Assembly: GCA_051208045.1 (NCBI GenBank)
Contig: JBPJFY010000002.1
Span: 186,001-250,000 of the forward strand
Source: LZORAL124-50-18 sp051208045
GTDB taxonomy: Bacteria > Pseudomonadota > Gammaproteobacteria > Pseudomonadales > Oleiphilaceae
Direction: 5' to 3'
Length of the DNA stretch: 64,000 nt
The notes under the pieces were generated by a model. The model had not been told where the DNA came from, searched no databases, and saw nothing but the letters and a program-made list of their open reading frames with translations. The position numbers and the translations under genes were made by a program. Shown here piece by piece: positions 42,303 to 49,963 of this stretch. Each line of letters opens with the position of its first letter. Position 1 is the stretch's first letter.

Positions 42303-43637
42303 ATGATGAAACAGCCCACTGCCGTGAAGCGCTCTGCGGCCATAAAAAAAGCGCTCATGCCCTATGTGGCGAAAGCGGTGTCCAGTGAAACGGTGAAGCA
42401 GCTCAAGCGCGCTGTGTTTGCCTGCCAGCGGATATTAACCCGGCAAACGCCGACGCTGGATGTCTTTTTACGTGCGGACGACCCCTACAGTTATTTATTG
42501 GCTCAGGCGTTGGTTGATTTTTCCCAGCGGTTTCAGGTGCAGCTACGCTACCACGTGGTGCAGGAGATTCAGTCGGAAATGTATCCCGCGCTGGCCATGT
42601 GGTACGACAACGCTGTTCACGATGCGCGCCACCTGGCGAAACTGTATTATTTTCACTTCCCGGAAAATGCACGCGCACTGTCTCAGCAGGCGGCAGACAT
42701 GCTTTCTCTGGCTTTGGTGGCGCAGGAAAGGGCATCGGATTTTCTCGACCGCGCTTTGCCGCTGTGGGCGGCAGCCTGGGCCGGGGAAACACCGGAGTCC
42801 ACTACGGGAACACCGGAGCATGCGGATGGCAGAGCGCAGCAACTGAAGGCCAACGCAAGGCTTTTGAAGAAAAAAGGGCACTATCTGGGGGCGATGATCG
42901 CCTGGGAAGGAGAGTGGTACTGGGGCGTGGACCGTCTGGACCATCTGGAGCAGCGCCTTCTGGATGCGGGAATGGCACGTTTGCCAACTGAGCGTGTGCG
43001 CTTTGATCGCACGTATCGGGACTTCTGCCAGTATGCGAAACCCACGCCGTCCCCGTCAGGCATGCCCGCATTAATCATCTACTGGTCTGCGCGCAGTCCG
43101 TACTCTTATCTTGGCCTGGAGCGGGCGACGCGACTGGCTGATCACTATGGCGTGGAGCTCATCATCAAGCCGGTATTACCCATGATGATGCGGGGTATGT
43201 TCGTACCACCGGTGAAAACCATGTATATCTTTCTGGATACCAAGCGCGAGGCCCGAAAATTGGGGTTACCCTATGGCTTTGTCGCCGATCCTCTTGGCGA
43301 GGCAGTAGAGCGATGCTATGCGCTGGTAGACTATGCCCGTGCCGAGGGTAAGCTCCGGGCGTTCCTGCTGAGCTTTGCGCGCGCGGTGAACGCGGAAGGT
43401 ATTCGGGGGGACACCGATGCCGGTCTGCAGCGCATCGTCGAGCGCTGCGGCCTCGACTGGCAGGCGGCGCGACAGCATTTGGGATCAACAGACTGGCACA
43501 CCTGGGCGCAAGCGAATCTGGACGAAATGTTTGCGATGGGCTGCTGGGGCGTGCCGAGCTTCCGGTTTGGGGAGTCTCACTTTTGGGGGCAGGACAGGTT
43601 GGGAATATTGGAAAAGGCTATTCGGGCGAGAAGTTGA
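42303..43637 (+). CDS. Protein with two DsbA-fold (HCCA isomerase-like) domains
   Basis: A 444-residue protein with two copies of the thioredoxin-related DsbA/2-hydroxychromene-2-carboxylate isomerase fold. The first starts at VFLRADDPYSYLLAQAL (~54), the second at IYWSARSPYSYLGLERAT (~260); the second ends with GCWGVPSFRFGESHFWGQDRL, the typical GVP cis-proline segment. Neither has a CxxC; the active-site position is Ser, as in isomerases and glutathione transferase kappa. A glutathione-dependent isomerase or transferase is likely. No signal peptide. A 21-bp repeat around 42786-42818 makes the linker GETPESTTGTPEH. Its end overlaps the converging histidine kinase gene by 20 bases. Confidence 0.8.
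   Translation: MMKQPTAVKRSAAIKKALMPYVAKAVSSETVKQLKRAVFACQRILTRQTPTLDVFLRADDPYSYLLAQALVDFSQRFQVQLRYHVVQEIQSEMYPALAMWYDNAVHDARHLAKLYYFHFPENARALSQQAADMLSLALVAQERASDFLDRALPLWAAAWAGETPESTTGTPEHADGRAQQLKANARLLKKKGHYLGAMIAWEGEWYWGVDRLDHLEQRLLDAGMARLPTERVRFDRTYRDFCQYAKPTPSPSGMPALIIYWSARSPYSYLGLERATRLADHYGVELIIKPVLPMMMRGMFVPPVKTMYIFLDTKREARKLGLPYGFVADPLGEAVERCYALVDYARAEGKLRAFLLSFARAVNAEGIRGDTDAGLQRIVERCGLDWQAARQHLGSTDWHTWAQANLDEMFAMGCWGVPSFRFGESHFWGQDRLGILEKAIRARS
42786..42818. repeat. 21-bp-spaced duplication in the DsbA-like gene
   Basis: GAAACACCGGAG (42786) and GGAACACCGGAG (42807) recur with a 21-base period, encoding the doubled TPE in the linker after the first domain. Confidence 0.6.
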
Positions 43638-45018
43638 TGGTCACTTGCAGGCCGGAATCCGGTGCTGCACGATTTCTCAGGGTAAGATGAAAACGGTACA
43701 GCTCGGCAATTTTCTGACACACCGCCAAGCCAAGCCCTTCGCCTTGGGATTGGTCGCCCTCCACGCGATAAAAACGCTGAAATACATTCGGTAGTTGGTT
43801 TTCTGGAATGCCAGGGCCAGAATCTTCAATCGTTAATGCGTGCGCGTGCAGACGCAAGCCCAATGTGCCTCCTTTGGGTGTGTACCGAAGTGCGTTGTCG
43901 ACGAAGTTTTTAATCAAGGAATACAGGAGTGCGGGATGGCCTTGCAACCTGAGTTCCTGATCGGATTGCCAGCTCAATAAGACCTGCTTGTCGGCGAGCA
44001 GGAAATCATAATCCTCCAAAATGTGCTCGACGGTTTGGTTGATCGATACCGTTTCCGGGAGATCGATGGCTTGGGTGGCATCCAGTCGACTGAGAAGCAG
44101 GAGTTGTTCCACCAGATGAATCATGCGATCCAACGCGTTGAGTGCTTTCTGAAGGGAGGCTTCCGCCTTGTCATTGTGAACGCGACGTTTGGCATTCTGA
44201 AGTTGGACCTTCAGGGCGGCGAGTGGCGTACGGAGTTCGTGAGCGGCGTCTGCGGTAAACCTGCGCTCGGCAGCCGCTTGCGCTTTCACGCGATGAAAGA
44301 GCGTGTTGATGGCACTGACCATCTCCCGAATTTCGCTGGGGGATTGGGTGGGGTCAATGGGGGCCAGGTTACCAAAATTTCGCTCAGCAACGTCCATGGA
44401 GATTTTTCGGAGCGGTTGAAAGGCGTATCCGATCGCGATCCAAAGAAAAAGAGCAATGATTGCAGTGATCATGAGGGGGGCTTGAAACATGTGTTCGGCG
44501 ATTTCATCGGTTAGCTCCGTGCGCACGTCCTGTCGTTGAGCCACCTGTATCGAGTATCCTTCCAGACTGATTAGGGTGAACAGTCGCCACTCCTTATCAT
44601 TCAGCTGAATAGAGTGATAGCCCCGGGTAAAGGGCGGAAGCTGATTGTCGCGTGCTGAGCGTGATTGAAGCATGAGCTGCCCATTTGGTAACCAGGCCTG
44701 GAAGGCCAGCTTTTTTTCATATTTATGTCCGGTAGGCGTGATTTCGTGGGCGTCATCTTCTTCGTCTTCGTCAGTGTTTTCGGCCGAAAAAAAATCTTCG
44801 TAGATGAGTGGTGATGGTGGTGCATTTTTCGCTGGCAGCTGCGAGGAAAATAAACTTTGCAATACTTTCGCCATCTGTGCCAGCTCCGCATCCAGTACTT
44901 CTTCCACTTGCTCTTTTGCGTCCAGATAGTTCATTACAGCGGCAATGAGACTACCCATTACGACAATGATGAGCACTACGGATAGCAGGTAATAACGAAT
45001 GCTGCGAATATGGCTCAT
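43618..45018 (-). CDS. Membrane sensor histidine kinase (QseC/PmrB-like)
   Basis: A 466-residue two-component kinase. Membrane helix at ~8-30, a periplasmic sensor loop (~31-170), second helix (~178-197), HAMP-like linker, H box AAHELRTPLAALKVQL, N box SLIKNFVDNALRYTP, DSGPGIPENQ and GEGLGLAVCQKIAEL. The loop has an extraordinarily acidic run (NTDEDEEDDAHE, ~76-87), recalling the ExxE iron-binding motifs of PmrB. The cognate regulator is the gene just upstream (25 bp). Likely stimulus: a cation such as Fe3+ or an envelope change; this is inference. ATG 45018. Confidence 0.9.
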   Translation of the reverse strand: MSHIRSIRYYLLSVVLIIVVMGSLIAAVMNYLDAKEQVEEVLDAELAQMAKVLQSLFSSQLPAKNAPPSPLIYEDFFSAENTDEDEEDDAHEITPTGHKYEKKLAFQAWLPNGQLMLQSRSARDNQLPPFTRGYHSIQLNDKEWRLFTLISLEGYSIQVAQRQDVRTELTDEIAEHMFQAPLMITAIIALFLWIAIGYAFQPLRKISMDVAERNFGNLAPIDPTQSPSEIREMVSAINTLFHRVKAQAAAERRFTADAAHELRTPLAALKVQLQNAKRRVHNDKAEASLQKALNALDRMIHLVEQLLLLSRLDATQAIDLPETVSINQTVEHILEDYDFLLADKQVLLSWQSDQELRLQGHPALLYSLIKNFVDNALRYTPKGGTLGLRLHAHALTIEDSGPGIPENQLPNVFQRFYRVEGDQSQGEGLGLAVCQKIAELYRFHLTLRNRAAPDSGLQVTINFSPE

Positions 45019-45043
45019 GGATAGACGTCTGCTGGTTGCAATG

Positions 45044-45706
45044 TCACAGGTTTAGCGGGATTGAATAGCCAACACCCCGAATGGTTTTTATCAAATGTGC
45101 GCTGATTTTCTTACGCAGATTATGGATGTGTACCTCGATGGTATTGCTTTCCACCTCTTCCCCCCAGCCGTAAATCAGGTCGGCAAGTTTCTGCTTTTCG
45201 ATGACCTTGCCGCGATAATTGGCGAGCTCCAAAAGCAGGGCGTACTCGCGGCGGGAAAGATCAACCGTGTGACCGGCATACCAAACCTCCCGGGTTTCCG
45301 GCTGAATTCTCAGTGCCCCTATTTCGACTTCAGGATTCGATCGACCGTGGTAGCGGCGCTTCAGTGCGCGAATGCGCGCCAGCAACTCTTCCACATCGAA
45401 AGGCTTGAGCATGTAGTCATCTGCGCCTGCGTCCAACCCTTTCACCCGGTCCGTCAATTCATCGCGTGCCGTCAATATCAAAACGGGAACATCCAGCTTT
45501 TTCTGGCGGAGGGTTTTGAGTACGTCCATGCCATCCAGTTGGGGGAGACCCAGATCCAGAATCACGAGGTCGAATGGCTCTGCATCAAGTGCATGCACTG
45601 CGCTGCGACCATCTTTAACCCAGTCCACCGTTTCTTTCTCGTCACGCAGTGCATCGACGAGTCCATCGCCTAACAGTGCATTATCTTCAACCAGTAGTAT
45701 TCTCAT
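45044..45706 (-). CDS. OmpR-family response regulator (QseB/PmrA-like)
   Basis: A 220-residue regulator: receiver domain with Asp51 (VILDLGLPQLDG) and Lys in MLKPFD, then a winged-helix DNA-binding domain (SRREYALLLELANYRGKVIEKQKLADLIYGW, VEVHIHNLRKKI, IKTIRGVGYSI). It resembles QseB and PmrA in length and sequence. It is first in a two-gene operon with the kinase and is divergent from the PepSY gene. The region between them holds two CTTAAG half-sites five bases apart, the layout of a PmrA box, so autoregulation and control of the PepSY/cytochrome b561 genes are expected. Confidence 0.93.
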   Translation of the reverse strand: MRILLVEDNALLGDGLVDALRDEKETVDWVKDGRSAVHALDAEPFDLVILDLGLPQLDGMDVLKTLRQKKLDVPVLILTARDELTDRVKGLDAGADDYMLKPFDVEELLARIRALKRRYHGRSNPEVEIGALRIQPETREVWYAGHTVDLSRREYALLLELANYRGKVIEKQKLADLIYGWGEEVESNTIEVHIHNLRKKISAHLIKTIRGVGYSIPLNL

Positions 45707-45778
45707 CGTTTGTGTTTATAGATGCGAGAAAGAAATCAGGTAAGTGTTCAATTGATCTGCCAGTAACTTATCTACTTT

Positions 45779-45795
45779 CTTAAGTTTTTCTTAAG
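45779..45795. promoter_or_regulatory. PmrA-box-like direct repeat between the two-component genes and pepSY
   Basis: CTTAAG (45779-45784), TTTTT, CTTAAG (45790-45795): two half-sites with an 11-bp period, the geometry bound by OmpR-family dimers and close to the PmrA consensus. It lies 50 bp before the PepSY start codon and 73 bp from the regulator start. Confidence 0.75.
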
Positions 45796-45845
45796 CTTCT
45801 TATCAGACAATGTTTTCACATTCAATTCAACACGGAGATATAAAA

Positions 45846-46136
45846 ATGATCCAAACAGCCAAACGTTTTATTCCTTCTGGTTTTATTTTAGCTGGGCTTC
45901 TGGCAAGTGCTTTAGTGTGGGCTGGCCCTACCTGCACCACTGAGCCCCAAGCCAATTGGAAAAACTCGGACGCCTTTCAGGCGACCTTGGTTGAGCAAGG
46001 TTACACCATTAAAAAATTCAAGGTCACCAAAGGCAGTTGCTATGAAATTTACGGCAAAAATAAAGAAGGCCAGAAGGTGGAAATCTATTTTCATCCCGTA
46101 TCGGGCGAGGTCGTGAAACAGGAGATTGATGACTGA
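45846..46136 (+). CDS. Secreted PepSY-domain protein
   Basis: A 96-residue periplasmic protein: signal peptide 1-24 (LLASALVWA-G), then one PepSY-like domain (AFQATLVEQGYTIKKFKVTKGSCYEIYGKNKEGQKVEIYFHPVSGEVVKQ is the family pattern, given here as positions 40-90). Two Cys (in PTCTT and GSCYE) may form a disulfide. PepSY proteins often accompany two-component systems and cytochrome b561 genes in gammaproteobacteria, where they may modulate the sensor or bind metal. GGAGAT precedes ATG 45846. Confidence 0.85.
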   Translation: MIQTAKRFIPSGFILAGLLASALVWAGPTCTTEPQANWKNSDAFQATLVEQGYTIKKFKVTKGSCYEIYGKNKEGQKVEIYFHPVSGEVVKQEIDD

Positions 46137-46207
46137 TCACCGAGCGGATCAGAGGCAATGTTAGCGTAATAATTTTGTGAGTTGTGGTTGTTGGAGAGGT
46201 GGGAAGA

Positions 46208-46765
46208 ATGTCGGATAGCGAAGCAAGACGGCGAGTCATTCGCGTGTGGGATCCATTGATACGATTTTTTCACTGGTCTTTGGCGGCCACCTTTTTTCTG
46301 AATTATTTGGTGACGGAGGATGGCGAAGCCTTGCATAGCTGGTTGGGTTATTTCGCGCTTTTGCTTCTTTTTGTACGCCTGATCTGGGGCTTTGTGGGGC
46401 CTGACAACGCACGGTTCAGGAGTTTTTGGCCGAGCCCTGCGGGCATCGCCCAGCATCTTAAGGAGTTAGCGCGCAGGCAACCGCCAAGCCATTCCGGTCA
46501 CAACCCGGTGGGAGGCGTGATGGTGTTAGCTTTGCTATTTGGAATGCTGGGCCTCGGTGTGACGGGGATGCTGATGGAGTACGTTGATCTCTACTTTGGT
46601 GAAGAGTGGCTGGAAGAATTGCATGAAGGGCTGGCCAATTTATTGGCCGTGTGCGTGGGGATACACGTTACTGCCGTACTGGTGCTGGAGCGGTGGCTGG
46701 GTATTTCTTTCGTGCGCACCATGCTCTCCGGAAACCGGGAAGTGCCGACGAATTTGCCCCGATAA
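46208..46765 (+). CDS. Cytochrome b561-domain membrane protein
   Basis: A 185-residue di-haem membrane protein with four hydrophobic helices. RVWDPLIRFFHWSLAATFFLNYL, the second-helix LHSWLGYFALLLLFVRLIWGFVGP and the fourth-helix IHVTAVLVLERWL carry the histidines expected as haem ligands (residues in FHW, LHSW and IHVT; another in ELHEGLANLL). Such proteins pass electrons from the quinol pool to periplasmic acceptors. It follows the PepSY gene by 71 bp, probably under the same regulator. ATG 46208 is after GAGGTGGGAAG. It ends one base from the converging epsilon-subunit gene. Confidence 0.9.
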   Translation: MSDSEARRRVIRVWDPLIRFFHWSLAATFFLNYLVTEDGEALHSWLGYFALLLLFVRLIWGFVGPDNARFRSFWPSPAGIAQHLKELARRQPPSHSGHNPVGGVMVLALLFGMLGLGVTGMLMEYVDLYFGEEWLEELHEGLANLLAVCVGIHVTAVLVLERWLGISFVRTMLSGNREVPTNLPR

Positions 46766-46766
46766 T

Positions 46767-47228
46767 TTATTTTCGCCTCGCAGGAAGCAAAGACTTGCGG
46801 AATGCTTCAATCACATGCATCTTCGCCATGGCTTCCACCAGTTCATGGTTTGCAGAAGAGAAGTTGATGTGCTTGGAGGAACGACTGCCGGATAACAGTT
46901 TTTCGGCATGGCGCTTGGCTTGCTCCGCTTTTTTCATGTCCAAATCCTGTGCCCGTATTACCACATCGGCCAGTATCGTGACACAGTCTGGCTGGACTTC
47001 CAGATACCCACCTTCCACATAAAAGAACTGCGCTTTATTCAGCCTGTCGACGAGTTTTAGCTCGCCTGGGGGGATCGCTGTCAACAATGGGGAGTGCCCT
47101 CGTGCGATCCCCAGTTCGCCATCACATCCGGTGATGGAGACGAACTTCACGCTGCCGCAAAAAATGGCGCGCTCCGCCGACACAACATCGCAATGAAGAC
47201 CAATAAGTTCGTGGTGGTGAATGTTCAT
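46767..47228 (-). CDS. atpC: ATP synthase epsilon subunit, isolated copy
   Basis: A 153-residue F1 epsilon subunit: N-terminal beta sandwich (LHCDVVSAERAIFCGSVKFVSITGCDGELGIARGHSPLLTAIPPGEL, FFYVEGGYLEVQPDCVTILADVVIRAQDLD) and two C-terminal helices (MKKAEQAKRHAEKLL; NHELVEAMAKMHVIEAFRK). All regions of the family are present, so it can fold. No other ATP synthase gene is in this window; the neighbours are an AraC regulator and cytochrome b561. It is therefore an extra or relocated copy. ATG 47228 has only a weak ribosome site. The insertion in the C-terminal part (GSRSSKHINFSSA) is atypical and might reflect divergence after duplication. Confidence 0.85.
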   Translation of the reverse strand: MNIHHHELIGLHCDVVSAERAIFCGSVKFVSITGCDGELGIARGHSPLLTAIPPGELKLVDRLNKAQFFYVEGGYLEVQPDCVTILADVVIRAQDLDMKKAEQAKRHAEKLLSGSRSSKHINFSSANHELVEAMAKMHVIEAFRKSLLPARRK

Positions 47229-47331
47229 GTACCAATGCTTCAAAAAAATGGAGTGGAAACAAAGGTGATTTAGGGGGACTGAGTGTAATGCATCAGCTCA
47301 GAAAAGCGAATCTTCGCAGTCGTGATTCACA

Positions 47332-48381
47332 TCAAAAAATACACTGCTTTCGATACTCGTTAGGCAGAAACCCCGTCCAGCGTTTAAACATTTTCGTGAA
47401 ATAGGACGGATCATTGAAATCCAGCTCGCAGGCGATATCGATGATGGACATTTCCGTCTGGCTCAGCAGGCGTTTTGCCAGCGTAAGCCGCTGGCTGTTG
47501 ACGATAGCTTGATAGCTGGTGCCTTCCGTTTGTAGCTTGCGCCGCAAGGTGCGGCTGCTCATATTGAGCGAGTGCGCCATCTGTTCGATGTCAGGGAGTC
47601 CTTGGTCGAGGGAGTCTAGAATTTCTCGAATACGCTGCGTAAGCGCGGTATGTGAGCGCTGTTTCTCCAGAACGCCTTCGCAGTCGCTGCGCGCTTTTTC
47701 CAGCGTGGCTTCATCGTAAAACGGATTCGGTAGTTCTGCGTAGGCAGCGGGACCGGAAATACGGTTGAACGGCTGATCAAAACACACGGCCTCACCCAGA
47801 AACGCCGAAAACTCATCCGCATAAGCCGGGGCGGGGCAGGTAAACTGATAGGTCAAGTCATCGCAATGATTCTGACTGAGTAGTCGCGCAATGGTGTGAA
47901 AACTGGAGAAAACGGCTTCCAGTGTAAACTGGAGAACTCGGTCCGGATCATAATTTTCGGCTTCAACCAAGGCATAGTCGGCTTCCGCTTCCACGGTAAA
48001 GTAGAGTGCGTCGCCGTGCACATGCGTCGTCGCGGAGAAAATGGGGGAGCGCGTCTTGTAGAATTCACAGGCGACCTGGAGCGCATCGCCCACCGTGCGG
48101 CTGCTCATGGCAGCAATACCCATCATGCCGTGCGCTGTGACATTGAGGTGCTGGCCCAGTATGAGGCCGAGGTGCGGAAGGCTGGTGAGGTCGAGGGCGT
48201 TCTGCGTCAGGCGCGCCACCTGCTGAATGGTCAGCATCCCGGTTTCGATGGACGTGGGATCGGTATCCATGCCGGTACCGGCCAGTAAATCGGTTTCTGC
48301 CACTCCATAGTGTGCGCAGACACGGACAATGGCAGCGGCATAATTCGAAGCCATCACTTTTCGGTTCAGGTCGGCTTTCAT
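47332..48381 (-). CDS. AraC-family transcriptional regulator
   Basis: A 349-residue regulator: N-terminal ligand domain of the Arabinose_bd type (LPHLGLILGQHLNVTAHGMMGIAAMSSRTVGDAL) and a C-terminal double helix-turn-helix (DIEQMAHSLNMSSRTLRRKLQTEGTSYQ; IIDIACELDFNDPSYFTKMFKRWTGFLPNEYRK). This pair is typical of regulators of lipid, amine or arginine catabolism such as OruR, so the inducer is unknown. ATG 48381. Its upstream region has a threefold 15-bp repeat. It is divergent from the secreted protein gene at 48655, a plausible target. Confidence 0.92.
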   Translation of the reverse strand: MKADLNRKVMASNYAAAIVRVCAHYGVAETDLLAGTGMDTDPTSIETGMLTIQQVARLTQNALDLTSLPHLGLILGQHLNVTAHGMMGIAAMSSRTVGDALQVACEFYKTRSPIFSATTHVHGDALYFTVEAEADYALVEAENYDPDRVLQFTLEAVFSSFHTIARLLSQNHCDDLTYQFTCPAPAYADEFSAFLGEAVCFDQPFNRISGPAAYAELPNPFYDEATLEKARSDCEGVLEKQRSHTALTQRIREILDSLDQGLPDIEQMAHSLNMSSRTLRRKLQTEGTSYQAIVNSQRLTLAKRLLSQTEMSIIDIACELDFNDPSYFTKMFKRWTGFLPNEYRKQCIF

Positions 48382-48401
48382 GGTGCTCTCGCGGGTGTCT
48401 T

Positions 48402-48446
48402 GTTGTACTTCTATTGGTCGTACTTTAATTGCTTGTACTATTATTG
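48402..48446. repeat. 15-bp x 3 tandem repeat upstream of the AraC-family gene
   Basis: GTTGTACTTCTATTG (48402), GTCGTACTTTAATTG (48417), CTTGTACTATTATTG (48432). The core TGTAC/CGTACT recurs every 15 bp, which is roughly one and a half DNA turns. The array ends 21 bp before the start codon. Confidence 0.85.
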
Positions 48447-48654
48447 TAAGAATGTGCTCTTGAGTAATTACTCTAATCTATCCGGTTTGTCCAGTAAACT
48501 CAAGGGAAAATACGGGGATTGTTAGATGGGTCACAGTCGCCAACGCCTTGTCCGTAAACTACCAAAATCTGGCCACAAAAGCCGGTAAACGCTCGTTGAA
48601 TTTCTCTACGCTGATGCACTACCCAAAAACAAAACAGACAATGGGAAGTGCGGT

Positions 48655-49833
48655 ATGTTCAGTCGAAGACAGCAGAACGGGGTGTTCTGGCAAGTGATGA
48701 TGGTTTGCGTGGGCGTTCAGTGTGGCTTGGCGCAGGCCGAATTAAAGCCCCTGGGGGATGAAGAGCTTTCCCACGTGAGTGGGCAGGCATTCTTTCGCAT
48801 TGATGACTACGGTCACGACAATCATCGATTTACCCGGATCAATCTCGGTCTGGATATCGATATCCAGACCAATATCGACAGTCTCCAGTTAGGCACCTAT
48901 CACCGCTGGGAAAATCATCCCTCCGACGCTTCACTGAATGGCACCATCTGCCATACCTGCAACGGCACCGAAGCCGGGTTGGAGAAGAATGCGTCGGATA
49001 TCCATATCGATAACTTTTCGCTGGGCTATCTGGATGAAAAGACCGATGAGATCCACCCGTTTCAAATTCTTGATCCGTACCTGGAGTTCGCCTTTGATGA
49101 AAATGGCGATGCCAGTGGCGTTCGGCTGGGTTTTGGCAAAGCGAAAGGATGGCTGTCGGGCGACATTCTGAGTTTGACCGGCAATTTGGATGTGTCGATT
49201 GAAGATACGGCGGCAGGCCTGGCGCACGCGGGGCCGGATTGCAGCTCCGGGGCGTACTCTTGCTTGCTGGGCTATCTGTTGAAAGGGTTGGGGCCGGTAT
49301 TGTTGGGTGACTCCAAATTGCAATCCGACGCCCTGCTGGTCAATGCGCAAGGGCAGCCGGACCCCATTCGTGGTTCCATGGTGGGCATGTTGAGCGGCAC
49401 ACCGCTGACTGTGGACGCGACCGGGGAATTGAACTGGTTTGATAAGATTGCCATTGATCTCATGATCGCGCTCACCCCCGGTCGGTACAACGCCTCCCGG
49501 AACGGCGATATCATTCAGTTTCATTCGTCGGGCTGCGATATTCTCACCATCGAGCTGTGTTTCCCGCTGACGAATTTTGGCAGCTTTGAGGTGGGTCGGG
49601 GCACGGAAGAAGGGGTGGAAGGATTCTTCATGTCTGCACAGAAGCACGACATCCGCTGGGCACAAACCTTTGATGAGAACAATCGCGATATTGTCACGTC
49701 CGACCAGCAGACCGGACTGGGTGCCTTTTTGAATCTGCCCAACGATGGCATTATCGTGAACGTTCAGGAAGCACTACAGGGCATAGATCGACAACGCACG
49801 GAGTACATTGACCGAGGGAAGGGGCTGTTTTAA
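48655..49833 (+). CDS. Secreted protein with an L..ELS.VSGQ N-terminal motif
   Basis: A 392-residue exported protein. Signal peptide (VGVQCGLAQA-E), then LKPLGDEELSHVSGQAFFRIDDY. A motif of this form (L.D.ELS.VSGQ) heads several gammaproteobacterial surface proteins, including FilA-like/DUF6160-like ones; I rate the match as suggestive. The body is beta-rich with repeated strands (LDIDIQTNIDSLQLG, FSLGYLDEKTDEIHPFQILDPYLEFAF, VRLGFGKAKGWLSGDILSLTGNLDVSI), as in outer-membrane-associated or fibre proteins. Six or more Cys suggest disulfides. The gene is divergent from the AraC regulator. Function unknown. Confidence 0.7.
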   Translation: MFSRRQQNGVFWQVMMVCVGVQCGLAQAELKPLGDEELSHVSGQAFFRIDDYGHDNHRFTRINLGLDIDIQTNIDSLQLGTYHRWENHPSDASLNGTICHTCNGTEAGLEKNASDIHIDNFSLGYLDEKTDEIHPFQILDPYLEFAFDENGDASGVRLGFGKAKGWLSGDILSLTGNLDVSIEDTAAGLAHAGPDCSSGAYSCLLGYLLKGLGPVLLGDSKLQSDALLVNAQGQPDPIRGSMVGMLSGTPLTVDATGELNWFDKIAIDLMIALTPGRYNASRNGDIIQFHSSGCDILTIELCFPLTNFGSFEVGRGTEEGVEGFFMSAQKHDIRWAQTFDENNRDIVTSDQQTGLGAFLNLPNDGIIVNVQEALQGIDRQRTEYIDRGKGLF

Positions 49834-49963
49834 TCCAGTGAGCAGGTAACGCCGGTAATCAACCGTAACCAAAAAATCCCGATCACATTTGCGACACGCG
49901 CATTATTAAGCGAAAATAAGCGCCCTTGAATTTTACAGACGATTGATAGTCGGGAGAAAGTGA

